Assembly (NCBI GenBank): GCA_002081555.1
Contig: MZNV01001931.1
Coordinates: forward strand, 1-42,251
Direction of reading: 5' to 3'
From: Protostelium mycophagum
Lineage: Eukaryota; Evosea; Variosea; Protosteliida; Protosteliaceae
Length of the DNA stretch: 42,251 nucleotides
The notes beneath the pieces were generated by a model. The model ran no database searches. It saw nothing but the letters and a program-made list of their open reading frames with translations, and had not been told where the DNA came from. The position numbers and the translations under genes are program-made. Shown piece by piece: positions 24,601 to 35,316 of the stretch; within the stretch, counting starts at the first letter, position 1; each line of letters opens with the position of its first letter.

Positions 24601-27600
24601 AAAAGATCCAAGGAAGGTCAAGGTTACGCATATTCCAATCACAAAGAGAACATCTGTGCTGCAAATGAAGCAATCAACGCTTTAGAATGGGTGATGGTTT
24701 CCCCCGCACCAGTCCCACATGTGCAGAAAGCCACAGGCAAAACAGAGATCTTCACCAACGAGATCTTATCGAAGAATCACGACGACATTCTCCAACCACA
24801 ATTCGTCGAACAATTGAACGGATTTCTATTGGGGCTCCAAGAATATGTCAAAAAGAATCATCCCATGGGGTTATACTGGAACTCCGAAGAGACTTCTGCC
24901 TTCGCATCAACTGCGCCCCTTGGCGCTGTAGAAGCAGCCATTACCAGTGATATGGCAGAGCAGATGATGCGCAATGAGGTCATCTCTCATCTCTCTTCAC
25001 CGAGGAAGAAAGAGTCCATATTCGCGAGAGTAAAACCTTCGAAGAATGATTCTTTTGGAAACAGTCTGTCACCAAGAAGTGCTCCTGTTAATGTAAGTGC
25101 TTTCCCCCTTGTTATGACAATTTTTTCTTGGGTGTATTTTTGGCCAGTACGTCAACTCCAATGTATTACCATAATCAAAACTATCGAAACGTACTGAAGA
25201 TTTGACTTCCTCAAGATATCTTATCTCCCTGAACACCCCATCTCTAAATTGGCCAAGAGCGCCCGAAAGATGATGGAGCAGAATAAAGACGACGGAGATG
25301 TGACTCTCAGATCCGCGGACATAATATCAGATCTCGAAAGCATGCAGCAGATCGCAAGGGATGTGATCAATAATCCAGAATGCCTCCCACAGCACAAGGA
25401 GAAGGTTTGATGATGTGCTAATATGTTACCGGACAACTGATCATTCCAGATTATGATGGCTGTATCAAATATGGAGATGGCAATGTCCAAGTATCCCAGC
25501 AACAACGGTAATCGTTTTTTAGTATGATTTTCTAACAATATTCGGCAAAAAGGATAAACTGACTTTTATAGCCGATCAAGAGTCAAATACCATCGCGTTG
25601 AATGAGATATCCGCAGCCATCAACACACTCGAGCATGCTGTGTTGCAATCGGCGCTCGGAAAAGACATGACCAGCCTGAAGAGTTCACTGCATCAACTCA
25701 TGGAAGATCTAATAGCCGGAGGTATATCGATACACCATATTTGAGATATCATACTGATACACTTTAGATGCTACGGAGGCGAAAAAGGATGTCGTATCGG
25801 TTCGAGATAAAGTAGAAGGATTTCTTTATACTGCTGGGTGCGTATCTGACATATCTTTATATCGTATTGATATGTTCAGCCGCTTGGCCAATAAACCGAG
25901 TTATGCAAACGTGAAGAAGCAAATTGATGACATCATACATGCTATAAAGGAGGATATGACGTCAATAGAAGATATCGTGAAGAAGTCCAAGTCGGGCAAA
26001 AGATTGTCGACCAGAAAGACAAACAAATACAAAGAACTTTCCGCGAAAATTCAAGCTGCCGCAGACAGTATCAGCACGTTATACAATTTACCAACGGTAA
26101 CTTTATTTAATTCCGAATTTCCGCTGAGAGTGGCAGGGCCCCATCGAGAGGGAGGATTCAATTGCTCTGCTGGCCAAGAGCATGCGCCGAAATATCGAGG
26201 AAGCCAAAGAAGACGAAGATTTCACCGCGAAAATGGCAGTCATCTCGTCTGACGCGCAGAGAATAGAAGAGATATCCAAAATCGCTGCAACCAACCAGTA
26301 CAATCAAGGTTCCCAGCGAGACAAGGTGAAAATTGATATATTTAAATAATTAATCATCTCTGCAGATCTTACAAGCTGTGAATCAACTCAACAAAACGGT
26401 GTCCGCTGCACCGGATACTTCGTCCACCAGGGAGATGAAAGACAAGAGCTCGCAAGACATCATCTCGGCTGTAAACACGCTGGAATATGCCGTTTTGAAG
26501 AACGTACCGCAGAGGGATGTGATTGAGCTGAAGAACAAGCTGGATACTCTCTATGATGCTGTTGAGAACGGAAGTGAGTATGCTGTGCATTTTGGCGGTT
26601 CTAAAAAGATAGATATTTCGGTTGCCAAGGACGATTTTGTTCACGTCAAGAGAGATGTCAACGATTTTGTGACGAAAGCGAGGTGGGTTTACAACACCAT
26701 CTCTCAAGACATGACATATACCAGAAAATTGTCGTCAAGACAACCCAAGCTCCAGAGAGAGATGGAGGAGACTGTGAAGGATATGCAAACAGAGATATCC
26801 GCTATCGAAGCCGTATTGAAGAGATGTAACGGCAAGCCTAGCCAAGCAGAGATAGATCAGATGAAGGAGTCTTACGTGAAGATCCTCGCCGCTGCAGATA
26901 AGATCGACATGTTCTATAGTACCCCGATGGTAATACCAGAAGATTCCGTAAACCGCAGATATAGTAGATTTCCTGCAGCAAAGCTCAGACACAACATATC
27001 GTCCTTACAGTAGAACTGCAGATACACCATACATTTTTGTAGCAGAGAGATGTCAGAAAGTTTATTCTTACAGGTCTCGTCTGCACAAGCTCAGATCACC
27101 GCGGGCAAGCTCGCAGATGAATTACGTTTTGCGATTGAACGCGCAAAAGAGGATGGGGGTGTGGCTCTGAGATCTCAAGATATTATCAGTGACGTGAAGA
27201 AGCTGCAAAAGATCGCGTCAGATATTGCTGAAGAGATGACCGATAACGAACAAAGGGAGAGAGTGGGTATATTATGGCTGAGGAAACTGAAATGTCACAG
27301 TTGTTGTTGTCTTCTGCTCATCTGAATGAAGTGATATCAGAAATGCCCAGCTCACAAGGTTCGTATAGAGATGCAAAAATAACAATTCAAGAATAAAAAA
27401 TGAATGCCTTTGTAGATTCCAGAGAGGATGTCATGAATGGCCTGAACAACCTTGCAGCTTCCATAAATATGATGGAATATGCTGTTGCCCGGAGTTTTTG
27501 TATAGAAAGAGATCTATCAGAGCTCAGCGCAAGACTTGACCAATTACACACAGACTATCTTGATGGAGGTGGGTTCACTTTTATTGAATAATTTATATAT

Positions 27601-30600
27601 TAATTTGACTAGATTCTGCTGCGGCCAAGAGGGATATGGTATCAGCCAAAGACAAGATAGACGAATACATACTCAAAGCAGGGTATGATATCTCAATACT
27701 TCATATGACATGCTACTGACACCTGCCAGAAAATTGTCTGAGACGGATAATCTCAATACAAAAGCTGAAGCGAAAGAGCTGATGCGGGTTCTCAACGAAC
27801 ACACTTCAGCATTGAGCAGTATAACAAAAGAAAGGAAGTCAGGGAAACAGATGTCATCTAAGAAATCATCTGTAGTTCAAAATCATTTTGCAAGAATACT
27901 TGCGGCAGCTGACAGAATAGATACTTTGAGCACGGTAAGTGATATTCATTCAATGTTGGTATTCCTCATAACACATCTTCGAAATTCACAAAGTCTCAAA
28001 ACTGCAGCCATCTTCCACAAACCCAATAGAAGTGTCACAAAAACTCGCCAAGAACATCAGAAAGATGGTGGAGCAAGCGAGAGTACATGGAGATACCTCT
28101 CTGAATTGTAAATACATCGTTGTAGATGCACAGAAGATGAAGGAGATTGCCAAGACAATACCCAAGGAACCTTTCAACGGAAGTGTGCAAAAGGAGAAGG
28201 TAGTTTTGAGTAATACTCTTAGGTTCTGATATCTTTAGACTTGGTCGGCCATGATCGGTTTGGAAAATGCTGTTCTCTCCATCACATCCAACTCAGGTAT
28301 AAACACAATTTGATGTGCTTGCACCTCGTTGCAGCAATATCATGGATTGTCCAGATGAATTCGAAAATATTGAAGGAGTTGTAGATGTGAGAGAAGAAAC
28401 AGATATGGCATTGAACCAGATGATATCCTCTGTCAACACTATGGAGTATCAAATCAACAAGGCATCACCCGGAAAGATCGGGTCAGATTTAAAACAGAAG
28501 ATGGATGAGCTCTATGCAAACATGAGTTCTGCAGGTACTCTTCAGACTACAAATTCAAACATTTTCGTTTGCAAAACTCACGCGAATCAGATCCAAATGC
28601 GGCAATAGATGATTTTAACTTTGTGAAAAGAAGAGTTAAGGATTACACCTCTGAGGCTGAGTATGTTCTTACGAAATGATGTCATGTCATGACACCTGTC
28701 AGGAAACTGTCAGATTTGACAAGTCAGAGGAGCATGCAGAGAGAGCTGGGAGATCTTGTTGATGTAATGCAAGAGGAAATAGCACATATGGATTCCATAT
28801 TGAAGAAATCAAATGGAAAACTTACCGCTGCACAAAAAGCAGAAGCTAGGGAGCACCATGCCAAGATACTCGCCGCGGCAGAGAGGATTGATCTTTACCG
28901 TGATATGATATCGGTAACAACCGTAAGATTGGGGAGTGCTGATCTAAAATAGATGCCTAATGGACTGGATGATGTCGCATCAAGAATGACAGAACGGATA
29001 CGTGCCGCCATTCAGCAAGCGAGAGAGGATGGAGATGCTTCTTCTAAAATCCAAGAGATCGCAGCTGATGGTAGAAAGTTGAGAGACATTGCCAGGAACG
29101 CACAACTACTTGATGTCAAGGATAGAGTAGATGGTTTACATACATTATAATCACTCATTCGATTGTAGATCACCCCATTCATTTCCCAATTGAACGATGC
29201 ACTCAGCAACTTATCCAACAAAAAAGGTGTAAAGATGTTCAATGTCGTTCGTCTGATCATTGTAGATGATGTGGGCATATTAAACAGCCTTTTAGCAGTA
29301 GAATCTACTGCCGCATCTTTATATGCTGGAATTCATTCTGTTTTGAGCGAAGATTCAACGCAATTGAGTGAGAAATTGGACAGGATTTACAACAACCTTC
29401 ACGCGGGAGGTACGTCTGTTTCGTTAAGACAAGAACTAATTTATGTAGATCCATCTACGATGAACAAAGACATTACATCTGCCAAAGACAAAATCGCAGA
29501 GTACGTCACCAAAGCTGAGTGAGTTCGATGATGATGTGATGATCATTAATATCGCCAGAAAATTACCCCTCGCCACAGAGCATCCTGAGATTCAAAAACA
29601 GATCGAGATATATGTGAAATGTCTGCGAGAACAGATGTCCAAAATAGACGAGATCGTCAAGAAATCAAATGGAAGATCTATCCCTCAGGATCTCATCGAG
29701 GTGATGGACGCTTCCGCCAAAATAATGGCTGTCACCGACAAAATCGACGCATATGAACAGATCTATTTGGTAAGCCTTTGCTTTGTCGGATTATTCAAGG
29801 TAAAATAACACGAATAGACGAACCCCAAGCGTGATGAGTTAGCCTCAAAACTCGCGAGGAATATCAGGGAGAATGTCCAATTGGCAAAAGAAGATGGAGA
29901 TGCCACGACCAGATCCGTGGACATCAAAGGTGACGCGAGAAGGCTTCAAGCTTTGGCAGAGGAGATTGGGGGTAATCAGTTCGTTCGGTCCAGCCAACGA
30001 CAAAGAGTGAGAGACACATGACGAATCATGTACCACCATTTTGAATATGTCAGATTGCAACAGAAATCGCGGACCTTAGCAAGGCCCTCCTCTCTATGCC
30101 GCTGGGTTATCAAGGTGCGAAAGATCGGGATAATACTGATGTAAAAATGACCACACAACAGATAGTAAATACAGGAGAGATATCTACTTGAGTGAAATCA
30201 CTTTTGCTGTCAATGCCTTGGAAAAATCCATCACTGAGAATATACCCAGTGAAGATGCCACAGAGTTAAGGGACAGACTGGATCTATTATCAAAACAATA
30301 TGGCAGTGGAGGTGGGTGTTTGTGTCCTGAGAAGTGATTGATGACGTCAGACCACGTCATGGCCAGAAGAGAAGCAGACTGGATTGCTGGAAAAATGAAT
30401 GTGTACACTGCGATGGCAGAGTAAGTTAAAAACTGTCTTTCAGAATCTGACGTCTGTCTAGAAGATTATCCAACTCCGCAAAGCATTCTTCCGTGAAAAA
30501 AGACATTGACGAATTGATGTTTGCAATGCAAGAGGAGATTGCAGAGCTCGAAGCAATCACGAAGAGCATGAGTGGTAATCCTTCAGCGCAAGAGATAGCC

Positions 30601-33600
30601 AAGTTTGGCGAAGTCTCATCGAGTGTCATTCTACTCGCAGAAAAGATCGACCATTACCGTGATGCCTCGTCGGTAAGGATCGTCCGACTATCCGATCCAA
30701 TAGGTTTCCATGGCTTTTCTGAGAGTTTTCAGATGCCAAATTCACCTGAGGAATTGACTTCTTGGCTTGCGGACCGAATCTGCCAGAGGTTGGAGCGATG
30801 CAAAGAGGATGCAAACACCATACAATCAAAGGATATCATAACAGATGTGACAAAAATGCTAGAATTAGCTCGGGATATTGCCAATAAGCCCGAATATAAT
30901 GCTGAGCAAAGAGAGAAGGTGAGAATTACTCGTTGACAAGTGTTGATTTCCCAAGATATCGGCTGCCGTCTCTGCCGTAGAGAAGTCTCTGGGCAATGTA
31001 CCCGGTATGTATATGAATTTGGAGTATTTTATGCGTTGCTATGACAGAAAAGTGACATTGAAGCATTTTTTGTTCCCAGAATGAAGGAATAACCTGAAGT
31101 TGTACAGAAATGACGGAGAGGTACATTAACGACCTCATCGATACCATTACGGAGCTGGAGATTGCTGTCTTGCAGAAGTCTAGCAATGGAGACACTTCGA
31201 ATGTTAAAGAGGCCCTGGACCAACTATACGATGACCTCGACGATGGTGGTGAGTATAAATCTCCAGGAATCTTCTGTATAAAGGTATTTTATTATGGGAA
31301 CTGACCGGATGAAGAAATCGATGCGGTGGGAAGAGACGTAATATCTGTCAAGACGATCGTAAACGATCTCACCATCAAATCTGGGTACGTAAGAAATATC
31401 AATCATTATTTTGACACCTGCCAGGAGACTTGCAGACCTCACGAATAATCTTAACATGAGACATGACATTGACGTTGCGATGAGAACACTTCAAGACGCC
31501 TTGTTGGTCATTGAAAGCGTCACGCATGACGTGAAGGGCAGACCCACTTCTGAAGAAATGGACCAAGTCAGAGATGCCTCCAACAAGATAGCGGCAGCGG
31601 CCATAAAACTCAATTCATTCCGCGATCTGCATTCGGTAAGTCGATTCAAGATTGTGAGTTTGATTAATGTGCAATCAGGAGAGCAATGGACCCAAATTGG
31701 AGATGATTGACAATGCGATGAGATTGCATGAGATTTTAGACAGTAAAGACCGAGATAGACTGAGAGATCACACACAGCGACAAGCCGCATTGGCCAAAGA
31801 TATCGCAAGCTTCAGCCGCAATCAGGACCGCGCAGAAGTCATATTGAAATTGATCGACCAGACACAAGACACTAGCACAGCGTTATTCGAAGCTAAAGAT
31901 GACCAAACGTTTGAGACAGCAAAATCGCAGCGAACTAAAGCCGAGCATCTATTGGTCAGAGCCGTTGTAAACGACACGATGACCAACAATATGGAAAGAA
32001 TCAACGAAAATTCCGTGAAAGCTCTCAGAAATTTCGAGATGGGAACGAGCGCCTTGGTACCCCTTCAAGAGATGGAAAAGGCCGCAAATAATCAAGGAGA
32101 ATTATTGAGGTGAGAATATTCTTCCATCGCAGATGCGTCTGGCCAAGATTGGGTGATGGAGGATCCATCTAATGCATGTTTAGGGAGATGACCAAGAAGA
32201 TCAAAAACCCAAACAAGGTTGGAAGATTCAAAAGGATAGCGGAGGCGATATCGAATGCTGCCTCAAAGCTGAAATCCATACGTGGTGGCAAGTAAGTATT
32301 ATCTTCTGAATGCAAGATCAAGGGTGATCCTCCGCAGAAACCGACACGACCGTTTGGAGAATTTGCATTCCGCCATGAATGAGATAAATCATGCGGAGCG
32401 GCAGTTATCCGTACAAGCCAGAATATCAAGCGGTCCCATCGCCGATTTTGACATGTCTGGCGGTTTCCCATCGAGTTTCGCCGGGTTTTCGGGTTTAGGA
32501 GGTGTACAGAACGCGATGGAGCAGGGAAGATCAATCGGGGCTCTTTCAGACTTTGAGAGATCTGGACGTACATTTTCAGACCGTGTTCCCACGGGCCCTC
32601 TATCCGATTTCGAGAGAAAGAACAAGAAACTGGGACGACTTTCAGAATTTCAGAGAAGGAGTGGATTCTTATATGACTCAGTAGATATTCCCATGTCAAC
32701 GGTGACCATACCAGAGGCACAATCAGCCGGACCTCTTACTGACTTTGAGATGAGGAGAAGAAATTTCCCTGAAGATTCAGAAGGAAGGAGTATGGGACCC
32801 CTCACTGATTTTGAGACGAGGAGAAGAAATTTCCCTGAAGATTCTGATGGATCACGTGGACCCACAGGACCTCTGTCTGACTTTGAGATGAGGAGAAGAA
32901 ATTTCCCAGAAAACTCACAGGATGGATCACGTGGAAGTACAGGACCCCTCACTGACTTTGAGATGAGGAGAAGAAATTTCCCAGAAGATTCAGAGGGAAG
33001 AAGCACTGGGCCCCTCACTGATTTTGAGATGAAGAGAAGAAATCATCTTGAAGAATCGCGTGGACCCACTGGAGCTCTCTCTGACTTTGAGATGAGAAGA
33101 AATTTCCCTGAAGACTCGCAAGACGCATCACGCGGACCTGCAGGACCCCTCACTGACTTTGAGATGAGGAGAAGAAATTTCCCAGAAGATTCAGATGGTA
33201 GAAGTACAGGACCCCTTTCTGACTTTGAGACGAAGAAGAGATACTTCTATGAAGGTCCAGAGGGAAGGAGTACAGGCCCTCTCTCTGACTTTGAGATGAG
33301 GAGAAGAAATTTCCCTGAAGATTCAGAAGGAAGGAGTACAGGACCCCTTACCGACTTTGAGATGAGGAGAAGAAATTTCCCTGAAGATTCTGATGGATCA
33401 CGTGGACCAACTGGACCTCTATCTGACTTCGAGAGGACCGGAAGAAGATTCCCGCAAGATGCTGACACTGTACCAACTACTGCACACTCTGGAGAGAAAG
33501 TCGATAGGAGAGGGGATGACGATGACTTTGATGACATTGAAGAGATATTGTGGGATGCGACTACAACTGCCCTTTCAGACTTTGAAAAATCCAACAAAAA

Positions 33601-35286
33601 ATTCCCGAATGATGCGCAGAGTGGTCCACTTGCAGATTTCGAGAGACGAAGAAAATTCCCAGAAGATCCACACAGCAGGTCTCCCATGGGCCCTCTATCA
33701 GACTTTGAGATTAGAAGAAAATTTCCCGACGAGAGGCAGGAGAGATCCCCTGTTGGACCGCTCGCAGACTTCCAGATCACCAGACGATCCAATATATTTG
33801 GTGATATTAGACAGATCCCCGACAGATCTCCTCGCAGAGGTGGTCCACTTGCTGACTTTGAGAGGATCCGTGGGAACTTCCCAGCCAGCCCCAGATTTGG
33901 AAGTTCCGAAACTCCGGTATCTCCCAGGGAAGAAGTACAGAGACGCGGACCAGCTGGACCCCTATCCGATTTCGAGATGTCAGGAAAAAGACCCAACATG
34001 TTGTCACTTGGAGAACTCGCGGAAATTCCGGGGAGATCTCCACCTATGGGAAGAGAGATGTCAGACTTTCAAAAGATCAAATTTGAGCTTCCTCCGACAG
34101 AGACTTTGTTCACTCAGGCTACAATCAACGTGAGTTTTACAACAAACCTGACAGTACTGAATACCCACAGCTGTTTGACCCCGCGCCATCACAAAACAGT
34201 GAAGACGAGGTCGGATTCACTTCGGTCTCTCCTCCGAAGAGACCCGAGTTAGTCTCCAAGCAGAGATGGGTTAGAGGGCCCATGGGACAGATGATCCCGT
34301 TGGGAGATAGATACATCGACGCTGGATCGGTGAGTGTATTTTCTTCAAACTAAATATGGATTATTTACCACATCAGAACGCCGAATTGGAGAAGATGTTG
34401 ACACCAGAAGAATTACTTCAATATCTACAACTCCCGATATCTCCTTCAGAAGAAGGAGTAACAGATTTACCCCCCTTGCAAATGAAAGTGCAACGACCTG
34501 GCGAAGAGTCTGAGAGCAAATCGGACACGGATGATATTCAGTGTTTAGAGCCTCAAGGTGATCTATAAATGTCAATTTTTACAATGCTGAGTATTGCAGT
34601 GGAAGAAGAATCGGATGTATTGTACAGCCATCAACCAGCACCGGAGATTCAAATCAGCGCCACCCCTCGATCCAGACCTCCCGAAATCTCAGTCAGCTCG
34701 ACGCCACGCGTCAATATGCCGAGTGTCGAAGTGACAGCGATGACACCACGCGTCAATGCCGCAACACCACGTGTCCATGTCCCAGCAACAACACCCAGAT
34801 CGACAGTTGCTTTCAAATCTGCTCCAAATGTGAACATCACCCCAACCTTCGGAAACATCAACACAGGACTTTCACCCAGAGCCCCAAGAGCATCCGTCTC
34901 ATCGAGCATAACGCCGAGAAGAGACGCCCCAGCCTCCCTCAATCCAAACGATGCCGGAAGGCTCAGAGCAGATTCTAACGCGAGATCAAGAGCCAACACA
35001 ACACAAACTGGACTCTCCCCCAGAATGCAGTTGAATCCAGCAGTCATTGCGGTGAGTTTCCAACTGATCAAAAGTACAAGAAATAACCAAGAGATAGGGC
35101 ATGAGAACAAACACCAACCAGACGGAGGTACCATCTTCCGGGATGCTTTCAGCAAGAGCGCAAGAAGCATCGCGCGAGAGAGCCACGACCCCTCGAAGGG
35201 TGTTGGACCCGAGACTGACGAGTGGGCTGCACTCTGCTTTGAAGAAAGAACCGACAGGCACAACTTTAAACAAGGAGGAGGAATAA
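12438..35286 (+). CDS. Giant single-pass adhesion-type receptor with cytoplasmic CAP_N domain, helical repeats and DFE repeats
   Basis: One gene of 82 exons; summed CDS 18,426 nt, exactly 6,142 codons including stop, protein ~6,141 aa. Order: signal peptide (MLLKRKDIALLLYILLYIHF...QA), ectodomain ~25-3135 with cadherin-like/beta-sandwich repeats and two mucin-like segments, transmembrane helix ~3140-3165 followed by RKRRKK, CAP_N domain ~3230-3406, seven ~220-aa helical repeats 3474-5036, a divergent helical segment to ~5216, 22 short DFE repeats to ~5800, and a TP/SP-rich tail. The join between membrane exon (23538-24110) and cytoplasmic part is a consensus GTGAGT...TTTCAG intron in phase 0. 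Met12438 is chosen because the signal peptide begins there; an in-frame ATG lies at 12372. The sub-features below list exons. Least certain junctions: 22385/22493, 22825/22916, 28296/28385 and 31004/31108. I know no described protein with this architecture. It likely links the cell surface to actin. Confidence 0.82.
15683..17993 (+). other. Receptor ectodomain part 2: 2.3-kb exon with mucin-like Thr/Ser segment and cadherin-like domains
   Basis: A single open exon of 2311 nt, by far the longest in the ectodomain. Codons for Thr, Ser, Glu and Gln dominate about 15960-16370 (a mucin-like stalk), ending near a dibasic RDLHKRS site that could be a processing site. Then follow at least three ~110-residue beta-sandwich units of cadherin-like/CSPG type. 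Hallmarks are IVATDSG, YPVNGTLYLSE, IIDPDTPDSAR, GTDVDGYQGS, and the closing FTYTPNTYFSGADSITVYMS. Acidic DxD-type positions suggest Ca2+ binding, though this is not shown. Many N-glycosylation sites. Nine of the window's CTACAACG octamers in or near this ectodomain encode Tyr-Asn. Confidence 0.75.
18083..23451 (+). other. Receptor ectodomain part 3: many small exons of beta-rich glycoprotein
   Basis: Exons: 18083-18257, 18399-18472, 18516-18799, 18840-19017, 19064-19210, 19298-19547, 19586-19746, 19790-19989, 20036-20210, 20253-20389, 20431-20535, 20576-20729, 20791-20862, 20897-21133, 21182-21295, 21337-21457, 21498-21649, 21702-21969, 22046-22255, 22300-22385, 22493-22654, 22693-22825, 22916-23109, 23160-23451. 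The translation is beta-rich with regularly spaced strands, aromatic residues and N-x-[ST] sequons, resembling repeated Ig-like or invasin-like modules (for example YRLNSYWMEG, VNVQNTGDRPAYAVNVTIQ). I cannot name the domain. The 22385/22493 junction uses a poor donor (GTGCCC); reading without an intron breaks frame. Confidence 0.7.
23538..24110 (+). other. Receptor stalk and transmembrane helix
   Basis: One exon. About 140 codons of Ser/Thr/Pro-rich stalk include two copies of a unit ending SGPSDL[PS][AT]SS. A Gly/Asn linker follows, then a hydrophobic helix of about 24 residues (FAIIGAVVGVLFLLLLLLLI) and the stop-transfer sequence RKRRKK. This fixes the orientation: glycosylated N-terminal part outside, CAP_N and repeats inside. 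Confidence 0.9.
24196..25092 (+). other. Cytoplasmic CAP_N domain (adenylyl cyclase-associated protein N-terminal fold)
   Basis: Exon of 897 nt. After an acidic juxtamembrane segment, residues coded from ~24370 to ~24905 match the N-terminal helical domain of CAP/Srv2 in order. Landmarks are SALVEEYQQLIDRFVKPYV, KKPDLQMMEKLYQP, INALEWVMVSPAPVPHV, EIFTNEIL and LQEYVKKNHPMGLYWN. These are the hallmark blocks of the family: the 'kkPd' loop, the 'aLgWV' helix, the P-x-P-x-V turn, the 'FYtNrvL' helix and the final 'YVK..H..GL.WN'. Known role in CAP: binds adenylyl cyclase in yeast and cofilin-bound actin filament ends, promoting depolymerisation. No Pro-rich, WH2 or CARP domain follows, so this is a CAP_N module moved into a receptor tail. 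Confidence 0.88.
25216..32291 (+). repeat. Seven tandem ~220-aa helical repeats, plus a divergent eighth segment
   Basis: Unit exons A-E. R1: 25216-25404, 25450-25507, 25572-25721, 25768-25837, 25880-26096. R2: 26137-26325, 26366-26573 (B and C fused), 26613-26682, 26725-26929. R3: 27074-27262, 27301-27358, 27416-27568, 27613-27682, 27730-27934. R4: 28008-28199, 28239-28296, 28385-28534, 28609-28660, 28703-28913. R5: 28953-29126, 29169-29226, 29266-29409, 29449-29518, 29559-29769. R6: 29818-30006, 30054-30114, 30162-30311, 30351-30420, 30462-30672. R7: 30733-30918, 30956-31004, 31108-31248, 31315-31384, 31425-31635. Divergent end: 31679-32109, 32184-32291. Intron phases repeat as 0,0,1,1,2. 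Recurrent motifs: AKEDGD..T (A), NTMEYAV and LDQLY.DL..GG (C), SAKDKI..Y (D), RKLS and ILAAADKID (E). All helical, talin/vinculin-like in feel; family not identified. Confidence 0.88.
32333..34129 (+). repeat. 22 copies of a short GPL[ST]DFE linear-motif repeat
   Basis: Single 1797-nt exon. From ~32430 to ~34080 it encodes 22 copies of a repeat centred on G-P-L-[STA]-D-F-[EQ], mostly followed by MRRRNFPEDS and a Gly/Ser/Arg linker. Copies between ~32740 and ~33420 are nearly identical at DNA level (units of 60-75 nt), while outer copies are diverged (LSEFQRR, MSDFQKIK). The segment is predicted disordered, with alternating acidic DFE cores and basic RRR stretches. I do not recognise the motif from WH2, thymosin, talin or other actin-binding peptides. 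Antisense ORFs over the array are side effects of the repeat composition. Confidence 0.92.
34171..35286 (+). other. C-terminal tail of the giant receptor
   Basis: Exons 34171-34329, 34377-34557, 34600-35051, 35098-35286. Low-complexity, basic, with repeated T-P-R and S-P-R motifs (STPRVN, TPRVNA, ATPRVH, TTPRST, LSPRAP, ITPRRD, LSPRMQ, TTPRRV), good candidate sites for proline-directed kinases. The protein ends in KEEE at a TAA that itself forms part of AATAAA (35282-35287). Confidence 0.8.
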
Positions 35287-35287
35287 A
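35282..35287 (+). terminator. AATAAA overlapping the giant gene's stop codon
   Basis: AATAAA begins two bases before the TAA stop. The convergent CLU-gene stop lies 30 bp further on, so both 3' UTRs must overlap the opposite gene unless extremely short. Confidence 0.5.
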
Positions 35288-35316
35288 AACTATTCACTAA
35301 ATTTTGATTGCCTCTT

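Noticed and set aside
32650-33999. Long minus-strand ORFs (122 and 250 aa) rich in SKSDRGP across the DFE repeat array.
   Set aside because: They are the antisense of a repeated codon pattern whose + strand is a phase-consistent exon; no start context, splice signals or independent motif.
32430-34080. CRISPR-like or satellite array.
   Set aside because: The repeats are translated in one frame with coding-type variation (synonymous and conservative changes) and variable spacing, inside an exon; this is a protein repeat.
24211-35286. The CAP_N plus repeats as a separate gene starting at an internal Met near 24211.
   Set aside because: The Met sits 15 bases after a strong TTTCAG acceptor paired with the GTGAGT donor at 24111 in correct phase; there is no room for a promoter, and the membrane exon would otherwise end in random sequence.
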